Assembly (NCBI GenBank): GCA_003586115.2
Contig: QVOM02000049.1
Location: 18,994,273 to 19,058,272 of the forward strand
Reading direction: 5' to 3'
DNA length: 64,000 nucleotides
Origin: Salvator merianae
Lineage: Eukaryota; Chordata; Lepidosauria; Squamata; Teiidae
Numbering within the stretch: position 1 is the stretch's first letter; every line of letters begins with the position of its first letter. Shown here piece after piece: positions 48,641 through 60,611 of this stretch. Below the pieces are notes generated by a model. The model was not told the origin of the DNA, did not search any database, and saw nothing but the letters and a program-made list of their open reading frames with translations. Position numbers and translations under genes: made by a program.

Positions 48641-49022
48641 TAGAGCTGTACCAAGTCAATTTGAACATGAGTTGGTTCGATTTGAACTGGGAATGTATGG
48701 CTGGTTTAAGTTCAGACTGAACCACCACCACCATCCAGGTTCAGGGGGTCAGTTTGAACCAAACCAAACCAAACCAGACCAGGAAGGGTCTGGTAGAACC
48801 AGTCAACCACTCTAGATCCATTCAAATCAAATCAAATCAGTTCATGTTCAATGCTATTTTACCCTTTAAATGTGCTGTTTTAAGAAAAATGGGCTTGTTT
48901 TTGGTTAAACAAGTTCAATGTTCAATTGAATCTTTTAGAAAAAGCTTGAATTCTAGCCAAACTGCTTAAAGTTTGGTCCAGTTCAAACCAAACAGCTCTT
49001 TTACTGTTTGTGTACATCTCTA
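48641..49022. mobile_element. hAT-like MITE of the TTGAACC-word family with exact 8-bp duplication
   Basis: Begins TAGAGCTGTACC, ends GTGTACATCTCTA, and is flanked by ATCCTTAC on both sides (48633-48640 and 49023-49030), an exact 8-bp target duplication. The interior is almost wholly degenerate words such as GGTTCGATTTGAAC, AACCAAACCAAACC and GTCCAGTTCAAACC. Confidence 0.85.
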
Positions 49023-49079
49023 ATCCTTACTGACCTATTTTGATGGATTTGGTTAAGCTTTGGAATAAGATGTGGTGTT

Positions 49080-49360
49080 GCCAACCAACTTGAATGCCTT
49101 CATAAGAGGGTTTGGACAAATTCATGGAAGCTAGTGCCATCACAGCTTACTAAACCTGATGTTGTGAGACTACAGAGAGGCATCCATTAGAGGCACTGTT
49201 CTTCTGAAGGCTAGATGCTGGGAGACTTGTGAGCAAGGCAAGGTATGTATTTACACTCTGCTGGTTTCTATGTACAACTGGTTGCCAGTGTTAGAACAGG
49301 CTGTTGGACTAGATGGGCCAGAGGTCCAGTTCTGCAGAGCATTTCTTATGTTCCTGACAG
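49080..49360 (+). mobile_element. CR1/L3-like LINE tail
   Basis: GGACAAATTCATGGAAGC, GCATCCATTAGAGGCAC, TTGGACTAGATGGGCCAGAG and CTTATGTTCCTGAC blocks appear in the family order. Confidence 0.6.
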
Positions 49361-50609
49361 GTTCCTTGTCTTGTTTATTCTCAAAACAGTCAATAAAGAT
49401 TTTCTGGGGATTACTGAAGCTTCTCAGGGATCACTAATGTAAATTCATATTTTTGTTATTTACTTCTGGAGTCTCTATCTGACCTGAGAGCATACTTATG
49501 ATGTAAAGAGGTCAACATAAATGTTTACGGATCCTAGAGGTTTAATGAAGAAAAACAAGTTTGAGAAATCCCAGTGCTGATGGTATCATTTTAGCTTCTT
49601 AAATAGTGGTTTTCCAGAAATCTTGGTGTAATCTTTTGTTGAAGCACAGAATACAGTTTGGGGCTTTGGAGCTGAAACCTGCGTTATTTTTAAAGAACCA
49701 GTTCTGCAGCAGCAGCTACTATCAAAACACTTTAAATATAGCTAGAATTAATTGTATCTTGTACTATAAGAGGCAGACATAAAAAAAAGTATACTACACA
49801 AGTATTTACACAGGATTCTCTCTTTTTCTTTTAATACAAGAAACCTCATTTCTGTAAACAAACCCCTAAAGCTACTACTTCCTACCAACTGCAGCCCACT
49901 ACAAAACAGATAAGGTTCTCATTATGTATCCACCATGTCTTGATCATACTTTCTATCATGGGTGACATTCTGGTCCAGTTCTATCAGGTACAGTCTGTGT
50001 GAGTCCTTTAGAATACTGTGATAAAACCCTGCTGAATACAGGATCATTTTGCCTGAGGGAGGCAGGGAGGAGGAGAGAAAGAGAGAGAGAGAGAGAGTCA
50101 AAGTGCACACAGTTCAAGGTGGATTTCTCGTTACACTCTGCAGCGCTGGGACATGTTAAAAAGAAATCTTTTTTTGAATCGAAGCAGCTCAAAAGGAATT
50201 AAATTAAGTCTTTAATGGCTGGATTTTCTCCAGAGCCATCAACACAAATTACACTCCTAAAGATTTAGCTAAATACAATAGCACGCTATAAAATTGAAAA
50301 GTAAAAAAAAAAAAGGCTGTTATTCTATAAAATATTTTAGTTTACTAAATTGTGCCAGGCCCATTTTTCTTCCTCTTATCAATTAACAATTCCCCCCAAC
50401 CCGCTAAAGAGGTAACTTGACAAGTATTTTAAATGCAACAAAATTTTTGCTAAAACTGAACAGTTTTAATTGTTTAATAGAGAGCTATGATCTTGATATT
50501 TCTTTAGTCCTTCATTATATAAATATAGATATAAATATAAACTCTGTATAAACTCTGTGTGTAGATGTGTGTGTGTGTGTGTACTGTATGTATTGACCTG
50601 CCCATGCCT
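49361..50609. other. Intron 3; no gene; (GA)n at 50073-50097
   Basis: AT-rich, with a short GA/GAGA microsatellite and an A-run near 50300. A (GT)n is at about 50569-50582. Confidence 0.45.
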
Positions 50610-50945
50610 TAAGATCTGTAGGAGAAGCCCTCCATGTTGTACCATCACCCTCTGTAGCAAAAGGGGTGGGCACCTGGGATAGGATCTTCTCAGTGACGGC
50701 TCCCAGACTGTGCAATAATCTCCCTCCTGAGGTGTGTCATCCATCTTCACTTTACATGTTTAGGAAAGAAATGAAGACACACTTCTTTGCCCTGGCCTTC
50801 GGCTAAATACGGAGGCAGCTTTTCCTCCCCATTTTCAGACACTGTTATGTTTTATGATGTTCATTTTTATATTTGGTTTTAAACGTTGCAACCTGCCCTG
50901 AGACCTTTGGGGATAGGGTGGGATAAAATTTAATTATGTATATCT
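50610..50945 (+). mobile_element. CR1/L2-type LINE 3' tail
   Basis: The order is CACCTGGGATAGGATCTTCT, CTCCCAGACTGTGCAATAAT, ACTTCTTTGCCCTGGCC and CTGAGACCTTTGGGGATAGG, ending in TAAAATTTAATTATG, as in the 57195 copy. Confidence 0.7.
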
Positions 50946-53548
50946 TATATATATATTTGTGACAGCGGGTAGTGAGGTAGGCCACTACAGATCAGAATGT
51001 GATGAGCTGGGGAGATGAAAGATAGGATCTCATTCAGCATCTTGTCCTTTCCCTCCCCATTCAGCATCTCCTCGTTCAGCTTCATCCATTTTTATGACAC
51101 ATCCCAATTTGAATAGCGCTTGCGGTTTAAAGATTGCAACATTAGATTCTTTGCCCAACAAGCAGGCCTGGTCTGGGGCTACCTTGAAGAGGGGATGAAC
51201 CTCAGGCCACAGCTGCCCAAAAGAGATTGTCCTGGTCATGGGAGCACATTGCCTTTCAGTGCAACACAAATATATTGAAATACCAACTTCTTTTGGCAGC
51301 CACAATAATATTTCAAAATCCCCTCATATTTCCAGTCTTTCTTCCCCCTGTCACCGCTGTGCTCCCTCAATCCTCCCCTCATTCTTTCCCTAAGAAACAA
51401 ATCCTTGAGGCATCATTTTTATCACTGCGTTTAATTCTTTTACTTCTTTGTTCCCCTTCTATTGCTTTCCATGCAGTATCACCTTTTGCCATTTCTTCTC
51501 TGTCTTTCCTCCTAGTTTTTGCCCTGCATAAATCTTTCTATGTTCCATTAAAAAATCAAATTTCATCTGATCCACAATATAGGAATATCATTTTCCATTG
51601 TCCAGATAGTCATATCCTTCCAACCATTCACTAAAACTGCCAGCACAGTCAAGATCAGTTGTTTTACTACATATCCATCCTCCCCATTTGTGCTCTGGCA
51701 CCTAGGGCTTTTAAATACACATAATAACTGCCTGTTTTAACTTACCAGCAATGAGGTGACATGTAGATTTACACTATATAAAGAAGATAGCCTTTTACCT
51801 CTCGTGCATAGATTAAGCCATGCTATGCAAAATCACAAGACACAAGAGATGACAATGACAGGATCTTGCACAGAGGACTTCCTGGAAGTGCTTTAACTAA
51901 AGCTCTGCTAGGAATCACACTAAGAAGAACATGTAAGCTTGTAGTGCCCTTCAAAAGCAGCGGTGATGTTGCTTGCTGGAGACGTTTCCCCCAATACAGG
52001 AAATGGCTTCAGAGGTGGGCCACTTCCAGTGTCAGAAGAAAACAGGGCTGCCTGCAGTACTTTGGACCGAGGACCAGGTAGGTCTGCACAAGCATGGGGA
52101 CTGGCTGTGTGTGGAACTCCACAAACCTACATTCTTCCAGTGCATCCAGTGTGGCAGGAGGGAGCAGTGTCAAGTGGACCTGTGCCCTGGAGCCTCCGTT
52201 ACAGTGCAGTAACAATGCTGTGCACATCTTGCCAATATTTAAAACTAGATATTTTATCTGGAGATAAAAAGTGAGAATAATTCAGTGAACTAAGCCTTTT
52301 CATACAACACCAGAATTTAATAGATTTAATAGTAAAACCGAATATAATATAGGCAATTAGTAGGCATCAACCTTGCAACAGATTGATCACCTTGTATATT
52401 TCTACAATATGGGTAGTAGGCAGGGTATTCTGGGGATGGCGCTTTGCTATCAGAGAACCACCAGTGAACTGATCTTCAGAAGTTTCTGGGGTAGATTAAT
52501 TTTTATTGGACAAGGCCAGCAGACTAATGGCCAGAGGTCATGAAGAAAAAAAAAAGCTTAACAAACTTTATTATTAATACATTTAAAAAGAAATGACATA
52601 AGCACTTCCCCCCAACACATAAGTAAGGCATGTGCAAACCAATTTTTCTCAGAGCTACATCCAGCACAGTCTTGAAAATATTTCTCTCATCATTCCATCG
52701 GCCAGTTTGGCCAACAGTTCACCAGTTCTCAAAGATATCAAATCAGATACCTTTCTGGTGCCTAATCCTCCATTTGATATTGACAGAAACACAGTCCCTC
52801 CTCTCTCTCCAATAGCAAAGTGTTTCTCAGATGCCGCTTAGTGATGTTGTTTCTCTCTGACAAATAGCATTCCTTGTTAACCTCTGCCTCTTCTCCTCTC
52901 CAGTTGTCCTCAATTTGTTCCTCTTTTCCTCACTCCCACTGTTGACCATCCTTCACATTTCCAGTTGCCATTCTATCCTCCCTTAGACACGGCAACTCAC
53001 TTAATTGGTCCCAGCTGCTGCTGCAGCTAAAACTAGCATCCATCCAGCTCAGCGATATATCTTAAAGAGGATGCTACCAAATCATCATAACTTCAGAACA
53101 CAATAACTGACTGCCCTATTATTATTCAAAATGCTCTAGTTTATTATAATTAACTATTTAATTGCCTCATTATTTTAAAAAAAAACCCAGAGTTTTGCAC
53201 AAAAACTGAAAAATAAAAAGTATACAATTTCAAAAGAATAACATAAATTAAGTACTAATTAAAAACTGTCTTGGGATACAAAATATAAAACAAATCATCA
53301 TGAAAAAATAAAATAACAAATGAAACTTACTGGCAATAGCATATATCTGATTTATTGTTGTCCCACTTTTAATCTGTAGGGCTGTCACATAGAGAAAAGC
53401 AAAGCCTTGGTTTATGCTACATCACTGGATAGAATTAGATCTAATGGTCTTAAGTTCCATGATGGTGGATTTCAGATGAACACAGCAGAACTTCATGACT
53501 TGGCTTTGATTGTTGTGAATCATACCTTGATCTGCTTCACAACAATGT
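50946..53548. other. Intron 3; no recognised gene
   Basis: Includes a 135-codon pyrimidine-biased ORF (51227-51634) without motif and a 51860-52215 segment whose CAGGTAGGTCTGCACAAG and 55507's CAGGTAGGTCTACTCAGG look related, suggesting an unidentified repeat. Confidence 0.35.
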
Positions 53549-53606
53549 GCTGCTTGGTGCATTAAAAGGTGCCAACTGCTGCTTGGTGCATTAAAAGTGC
53601 CAACTG
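53549..53606. repeat. 29-bp direct tandem duplication
   Basis: GCTGCTTGGTGCATTAAAAG followed by GTGCCAACT occurs twice in a row, differing by one G. Confidence 0.85.
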
Positions 53607-53639
53607 CTGCCTCACACACATTCTTCTGTGTGAACCAGT

Positions 53640-54012
53640 GCTGGTTGAACATCAAGAAATTTCATTAGAAAGACCAGTGGAATCTGATACTGGTCAAACG
53701 AATTTTCTTTTCTAGAAGAGATGTTCATGTTTGAAAATTTGACTGAGAAGTTCACATTTGCAGATGCTTTTGGCGAACCAAAGAGGCAGTGGTTCACATA
53801 TCCAGAAATTTGATTGAACTGAACCAGTTTTCCATTCATGAACATGAATTATTTGATCAAACAGTTTTGTTTGGATTTGTGTTTTTGAACAAGTTTGAAA
53901 TTAAATGCAAACAGCTATTTGTTCAATTAAACAGTTCACCATCAAGCCAAAGAAATGGGTGTTTGGTGCAACAGTGAACCAAACATGTGAATTTCATTTG
54001 TGCACATCCCTA
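53640..54012. mobile_element. hAT-like MITE of the TTGAACC-word family
   Basis: The right end TGTGCACATCCCTA is intact. The interior has GGTTGAACATC, CAAACGAATTTTC and GTTTGGTGCAACAGTGAACC words. The left end was not resolved. Confidence 0.5.
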
Positions 54013-55336
54013 TTTCCTAGGAGTTTCCAATCATAGGCATTAGATGACATCCTAAACCTTCATCCAGCTTTCTGATTCTCTGATTTTGACATCCTAACTC
54101 TTCCTTGTATCTGACCCCTCACCCCCAGGTATGAATGTGAATGTGTATCCATTCTTACTGTTAGAAGGAACACAACTCTAAGAGTCAGAAGTAGTATCTC
54201 AATAGGCCCCTCAACAATTTCATACAAAGCAGTAGAAACATAATATTCTAGCAAGTAGTAACCTGCCACATATCTGAAATCTATGTTACAAATGAGGAGA
54301 AATTATTGAAACACTTGGGCAGAAATTACCAAAGAGAAGATTAAGCCAGGATAATGACATCACTGTATAAATACAATATGGATCTAGTGTAAGAGAGGAA
54401 GAAATACCTAGCCTAAGGCTTTGATTGTGGAATGTATGAACTAGCAAGCTCTTGCTAACTTTAGTGGGGTGGGGGTTGCTAACAGATTAATTCTTCAAGG
54501 TTTCTTTCCTTACATTTTTTTTTAAGCAGCACTTTGTAAAGTTTTTTTTTCTTCACTCTGTAAGCATTGCACAGTTGTGTGGGCCTCCCACACACTACAT
54601 CCTATCTTATTACTATGACCAACTAGCAAATCGTACTCCTGTTTTTTCCCACATATTTGATTGCGATTTTCTATAAAGCCCTAACTGTTACTGAGTGGAA
54701 CTGATCCAAATTCGTTCAATTTTTAAAGCAGAACCTGTTTACAAGGCATGGCCCATGGCTTTCCAATCTGGGTGGGCACAGACGTGGGCTGGGTGAATGC
54801 TGACATGTTTTCACACCTACCGAGATCAGACAATCACAGGCCATTCCTGCTGTCTATATTTATGTAAACAATCGTCTTCCATAATTTGTATAGGAACAAT
54901 AGTGAATCTGTGATCAAAATATTTTTTCCATGGAACATACAGAAGACCAACTATTGGAAATGTTTTCCCCATTTCCTTTGGCCCAATATTCCTTGGATAA
55001 ACAAAGCAACAATAATTTCTGTAGCTTGTTCACAAGGTTCAGTCAAACAAACTTCATCAGTGCCTATAACCACACAATCACATTCAGAAGTGAGGCCAAT
55101 GGTTTTGATTTTCTGTATTTGGTTTCACATTTGCCATAGTGCTAAATCTGAGTGACCTGAGAAGTCATGATCTTCCAGGGGCTACCAGCTACACTGGCTG
55201 TTAAAAACCTAGCAGGTCTTGGGAAATGGGCTAGAAAGGGCTTTTAATTCCAATTTTCAGACTGAAGGTAATGACAGAAACTACCCAGTAAGCCAAAGAG
55301 TGTCACTAGTGCTTTTATTGAAGGGGCAGTGTGCTC
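54013..55336. other. Intron 3; no recognised gene
   Basis: Unassigned DNA. Confidence 0.35.
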
Positions 55337-55392
55337 TTCACATGTAATATGTTGCCCCCAGCTGTTCACATGTAATATATTGCCCACAGCTG
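55337..55392. repeat. 28-bp direct tandem duplication
   Basis: TTCACATGTAATATGTTGCC with CCCAGCTG following is repeated at once with two or three differences. Confidence 0.8.
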
Positions 55393-55747
55393 GGGAGCCT
55401 TTGTTCCCTGACTGAAATGATGGTGGAAGGGGGTCACTGAAAACAATAAATGGTTCTGAGGGTCATTTGCTGTGTTCAAGAAAATGACAGGGCCACTGGC
55501 AGTATATCAGGTAGGTCTACTCAGGTGCCAGCAATGTGGTGGCAGCAGGACCACCAACATCCTGGAGCAGTTAAAAGACCTGTCAGAGCTCTGCTGCTCT
55601 TCCATTCAAGCATTTAATGAATGCTTATACTAGCATGGCTGACAATGCATTTGGTTAGTGCATACAATGTGCCATGAGAGAACAGGGACATGCAATCCTT
55701 ATAGTCTTGTTGTGGATTCATGGCGCCACAATGATACTGTATGAATA

Positions 55748-56470
55748 TTATGAACGTAAGAGGAGCCCTGCTGGATCAGGCCACAGCTTATCTAGTCCAG
55801 CATCCTGTCTCACACAGTGGCCCACACTGGCGTAGCAAGGGGGGGGCGCGGGTGGCGGTGCGCACTGGGTGGCGCCTTGTTGGGGGCGGCGGCGGCCGCC
55901 TTTGACTTGGGCCCTCCCGCCTGCCCTGCGTCCGGTTTACCTTTAGTCGGCTTACCGGTACGTCCGCTGCTCGCTCGCCCCGCCCGCCGCTCGCTCGCCC
56001 CGCCCGCCGCTCGCTCGCCCCGCCCGCCGCTCGCTCGCCTCGCTCGCCCCGCCCGCCGCTCGCTCACCTCGCTCGCCCCGCCCGCCGCTCGCTCGCCGCT
56101 CGCTCACCTGCCTGCTAGCGTGCGCGTGCGCGGCCATCATCACGGCGGCAGCGGGAGTAGGCAGCTGCAGGGCGGGGCGTCCTGCAGGGCGGGGCGGGGC
56201 GCCCTCCTCAGCTGCCGCCGTTTGGTCCGCCCCGGGTGGCGGAACATGTAGCTACGCCACTGGTGGCCCACCAGTTGTTTCTGGGCATTCTCAAGCAGAA
56301 GACAAAGGCAAAAGCTTCTCCTGCTATTGACTCCCTGCAAATGGCCTTTAGAGGCATCCTGCCTGTCTCTCCACCTTGGAGGCAGTACGTAGGCATCCAT
56401 TCTAGTAGACATTGATACATCTGTCCTCCATAAATCTGTCCAATCTGATAAGAACATAAGAGTTATACCA
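55748..56470 (-). mobile_element. CR1/L3-like LINE tail split by a hAT element
   Basis: Left part 55748-55824 (GAGCCCTGCTGGATCAGGCC, CTAGTCCAGCATCCTG) and right part 56271-56470 (CAAATGGCCTTTAGAGGCAT, TACATCTGTCCTCCATAAAT) together make one reversed copy of the repeat at 7453. Removing 55825-56262 plus one duplicate restores a continuous repeat. Confidence 0.8.
55825..56262. mobile_element. GC-rich hAT element with exact 8-bp duplication and a 20-bp minisatellite
   Basis: Begins CACTGGCGTAGC and ends GCTACGCCACTG. GTGGCCCA is present at 55817-55824 and again at 56263-56270. The body is extremely GC/CpG-rich, with repeated 20-bp units (GCTCGCTCGCCCCGCCCGCC) from about 55967 to 56110. ORFs of 144 and 119 codons here are repeat artefacts. 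Confidence 0.9.
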
Positions 56471-57194
56471 ATGCTATAATTAAATATCGTTCCATTCACT
56501 CACCTTGTAACTGACAAAAAACAAGTTTCTATTATGCCCCATCAAAGCCAGATGATCCTTTGAGCATTAATGGGCACATGTCCCTTTTGCATCCTTCAAT
56601 TGACAAGGACTAATTAAGCAAGTGAGCAACGGACAGGAAGGGTAGATCTGGTCAGATTCAGTGCAATGAGAATAAATAGAGGAGAACATGTCCAGGAAAG
56701 ACATGTGCAGACCACCAGATGTACAGACAGCATCACTGGGCTCTGCAGAGGATACCATCAGAGCCAAGCAGTGGTTGGCAGTCTAGGCTGGGAATGACGA
56801 AGTTTGGACTAAAGAATTGAAAGCCAGGTGGGAAGAAGGCTCAACTGGAGGTCTAGAGATAAGAAGTAAGCACCTGTCCACACTTCAGTGTTAGTGAGCA
56901 TCCAGATGCACACTAGCAAAGTCCATCTACACATTCCAGAGGCCCCAGCATTCAGAAGCACCTGCAGATGCTCCCAAATGCTACTAGCTGTAGACAGCTA
57001 AATTGCTGTTGAATTTTACCATTCTGTGCTGGCAAGTGCGGACAAGTCGTGAGTCTGGAGAGTGGAAGAACCATACTGGATGAGGCAGAAATGAAGCTGA
57101 GTAGCTCAGAAGGCAAAATAGTGATATTGGATAGCAGAGAATCAGAAATTCAGCATAACAGGAGCAGAGTGATGCTTTTTGTCCACCATTGTGC
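56471..57194. other. Intron 3; no gene; diverged family A fragment 56873-57040
   Basis: CACCTGTCCACACTTCAGTG and GTGTTAGTGAGCATCCAGAT resemble the family A start, and GTGTAGACAGCTAAATTGCTG-like sequence its interior. The rest is unassigned. Confidence 0.4.
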
Positions 57195-57740
57195 AGAATG
57201 CAGCAGATCGACTGCTGATGGGAGTCTCTGGTCAGATGCATATCACACCAGTCTGGAAAAATCTTCACTAGTTGTCTGTTCGCTACCAAGCCTAGTTCAA
57301 GGTGTTGATGCTAACATATAAAGCCCTAAATGACTTGGGCCCTGGTCATCTGAAGGAGTGCCTTTTCTCACGTACACCTGCCCTTGTAACTGAGATCTTG
57401 AGGACAGTACCTTCGTGTAGTTCCTCCTATCTCAGAGGTGAAAGGGAAAGGGAAATGCAATAGGGTCTTTTCAGTAGTGCCCTTGGACTCTGGAATAGCC
57501 TTCCTCTGGAGGTTCATGAGGCACCTACATTGTATGGTTTCCGGTGCCTGGTTACAGTGTGCCTCTTCACTCAGGCCTTTGATGTTTTAGCTTCCTCTGG
57601 GTGTTGTCCTGCCAGGGAGAGTAGGAGGGAGGGTTATATTTTAAATATATTTTAATCCTTTATATATTTTATCTTTTTCTTATTGTGACTTGCCTTGGAA
57701 GGGTGGGATATAAATTTTTAAATGAAAATAAATTGCAAAT
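57195..57740 (+). mobile_element. CR1/L2-type LINE 3' end, longest copy
   Basis: Contains TGTCTGTTCGCTACCAAGCC, AAAGCCCTAAATGACTTGGG, TCTGAAGGAGTGCC, GGGTCTTTTCAGTAGTGCCC, CTTCACTCAGGCCTTTGATG and GAAGGGTGGGATATAAATTT in LINE order. Part of this may be the C-terminal end of the ORF, but it is frame-broken. Confidence 0.7.
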
Positions 57741-58760
57741 GGTTGACCTTTTCAGCCATCCTTTTTGGTGGCGCACAACAGAAGCTCACCCTCTGTAACT
57801 GGCAATAGATCAAATGGAGATTCAGAGAGATCCAGGGTGTAGTCTGACCTAGATCTTTGCTCCTCCTTTACTGCTCTACTGATCCCACAGGACATGCAGA
57901 TACTGTTTGTACAAGTATTTTTGCTTTGATGATGCTACCTGGTCATCCTGCTAAGAAGAGAGTGAATAGGTGTTCAAGTAAAGCATACTGTTATCTGTCT
58001 GTCTTTCGGCCTCTACAACATTTCATCTAAAAGAGAACGATCACATCTTTGTTTTAGATCTACAGGTGCAAGCATTCCCCTCTAGCCTTGAAGTGCTCCC
58101 CCTTATACCCCTGTAATTCGACTTTAAGATAATTGAGTTTCCATAGTGCAACTAAGGGGAGAATTTCTCCTCCAGGACTTTTAACAGAGTTGATGAAATA
58201 TGAGCTAGAAGTAGCACAGCTTGAGTTTTACATTCCATGCTGAGTCTACATGCCTAGCATTTAGGGAGTGGGGAGATACTTGTAAATTGAAAAAATGCAC
58301 TCTGAAGTTCACTGGGATGCAATCAGTGTCATGACCCATGTTCTCAGCTTTACAGAGCATTTTTGAAAAAGAATGCACTGGTGCTTTGAACATTCTCTGT
58401 TAAATTGACAGGACACATTTCACTTGCTTGCCGCAATATTTTTGTGTGCTAAGAGAAAATTTGAAAGAGTAGATCTTTCAACTTTATTGAAATCAATGAA
58501 TACATGCCTTTTAAAGAAATTGAACTGTAGCCTGCACCTAAGAACGATGGACAAATCTGGGTATTCTAACATTCCTACCATCCCCTAGTTTACCTCATTC
58601 CTCTATTTGTATGGAGATAAATATCATTGTTAAACTTTCTTTAGAAGTATGATATAAAATAATTCATGGTTGATTTAACTTACATTAACTCTTGATAGAT
58701 TTCTGGCAATAAAATTTGTAATGCTTTTTTTTACTACAACTCCTGCGGTTCTTAGTCATA
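57741..58760. other. Intron 3; no recognised gene
   Basis: Unassigned AT-rich DNA. Confidence 0.35.
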
Positions 58761-58878
58761 GGGTGCATCTGGACATTTCTTACTTATTCCGCTATTTTTT
58801 TGATATTCCAGGATAAAGCATTCGTGGGAGTGCTCCATCCAAAAATAGTGAATAAGTAAACTATGTTTGGATGCAGCT
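58761..58878. mobile_element. Palindromic MITE (family C, copy 2)
   Basis: GGGTGCATCTGGACATTTCT then TACTTATTCC at the left is inverted at the right as GTGAATAAGTAAACTATGTT and TGGATGCAGCT. It is more diverged than the 14431 copy. Both flanks read ATA, possibly a 3-bp duplication. Confidence 0.65.
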
Positions 58879-59065
58879 ATACTAGCAGTATTTTCTCGTG
58901 CCTCAACAGCAAGAACTTTGAACTTGATTAATATTTGAATGATGTATAAGTGCTCTGGCATCCCACTTAGCAGTCTAAGGCTGCATCAACTCACATTAAA
59001 AAGTGGCTTAGAGGTGGTAGCATATGGAAGCCATTGTTCCTATCTTACCTCTAGTTTACATTAAA

Positions 59066-59614
59066 GGGTCTTTCCACACTGAGGTGTAGACCAGACCATG
59101 GCCCAGTCTAGGCTTCTGCTGTCTACACACTAATATGAAATAGCAGAGACCCTCGCCCCTCCTAGTACACTCCATCTGCACAGGATGGAGTGTAGACCAG
59201 ACTTGGGCACCCCAAATAGTGTCCTGGTCCAGTCTACTGGTAGACCTCTTTTTCAAGATCTACCAGTGTACCAGGAAGTGGTATACTGGACCACAGGAGT
59301 GTGCAGATTGCAGGCCTCCGTGATCCAATATACAACAGGGATTTGTTTTGGTGACACAACAAGACATGCTACCAAAATGCCCCCTCCTGGGAACTCAGAA
59401 GGTCAGGAACTTTTGTTGTTGTCTTTCAGAGCATTTGGATTCACCCCACACTGCTACCAAAGTTGGTGTGACCTTTGGAGCAAACACAGGAGCAGGTACA
59501 CGATCATCCTAATGAGGATGGCCTTGTTCAAGGCCAATTTGGGATGGATTGCTTATAATAATACAAAGCAACCCACCCTGTACCAGAACATCAAAGATAA
59601 GTGTGAATATGGCC
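59066..59614. mobile_element. MITE family B copy
   Basis: Left end GGGTCTTTCCACACT and right end AGTGTGAATATGGCC are imperfect inverts. The interior has GTAGACCAGACCATGGCCCA, GTATACTGGACCACAGGAG and CTACCAAAGTTGGTGTGACC. The 149-codon ORF here is the longest plus-strand ORF in the window but is repeat-derived. Confidence 0.65.
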
Positions 59615-59747
59615 AAAGACTGTGCATTTCCTAGCTTTTAATGTGAATTATAGATGTGATGGGAACACTAGCATGTGTCAGCAAGCACTTCTAAGCTGCT
59701 TTTGAGCTTTTTTTTTTTTTTTTTAATCTTTCGGTAGATGCAACCTG

Positions 59748-60611
59748 AGTTGCTTAATCATTTTAATCGATGGAAATATGCATAAGATTTGGGAGTTTCA
59801 AAAGGATGCGATTCTCTCTGTGTGTGATCCTGCCTTGGCTATGTTGGCTATGCTCCTGCAATAAAATTTCTTAAAGATCTGCCATACCTAGTCCTTGCAG
59901 GGAGGACCTGCTCACCTTCTTTGGCTCATTTAGCAGCGCTCCTAGGATTGACTGCTCTTATGCCAGCTAAGATGTCTTGATGATGCTATATGGGTGAGCC
60001 ACAGATCTTCACTGGAATTGGAAGTGGCTTTGTACAATGCAGCAGCAGTTGAATCGATACTGTAAGGTGCATGCGTTTCCACTGTTGGGTTCATTCTATT
60101 TCTCCCCATGGTGATATACAAAGTTCTACAGGTAGCATTCCTACAGTGGTTGGTGGAAAATGGTGGCTGTGAGGCACTGGAAGTCTCAACCTACTTCAGT
60201 ATCGTCCACATGAGTTGCTTGTTGAAGTAGTATCCACTTATAGAAACGACACTGACCAGCAACGACTCTCCAGTTATCTGCCATCATTCTACAGCCTCTG
60301 CTGCAGAGTACACTGTTATTATTCCTCATGAGAAAGACAAATGCCTCTAAATATTATTGAAAAAGTAAACTGCAGTTAAAGGTGGAAGCTTTGCGTACTG
60401 CTTGCCTTTACAGACTGCTTTCCAAAAAACCTACAACAGCAGCATTTCCCCATGCTTCAAAAGCAAGACCTTTCGGCTTTGTGAATGTTCAAAATACTGC
60501 ACCAACATAAACATAATGGTACGAGTGTGTTGACATCCTGTTTGGTGTCCCAAGCTGCTTAGTCATTTTAATCAATGGAGATATGCACCACAGTCAGAAG
60601 TTTCCAAAGGT
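59748..60611. other. Pair of related segments, possible duplicated conserved elements
   Basis: 59748-59805 (GCTTAATCATTTTAATCGAT then GGAAATATGCATAAG) and 60552-60611 (GCTTAGTCATTTTAATCAAT then GGAGATATGCACCAC) are clearly related, each with a GAGTTTCAAAAGG/AAGTTTCCAAAGG end. Both have an octamer-like ATATGCA word and a homeodomain-like TTTTAATC. The DNA between is unassigned. Confidence 0.45.

Noticed and set aside
55817..56251. 144-codon ORF rich in Arg/Ala/Pro
   Set aside because: It is a translation of the GC-rich tandem repeat in the hAT element.
59185..59634. 149-codon plus-strand ORF
   Set aside because: Lies inside a family B MITE copy and is not shared as an ORF by the other copies.
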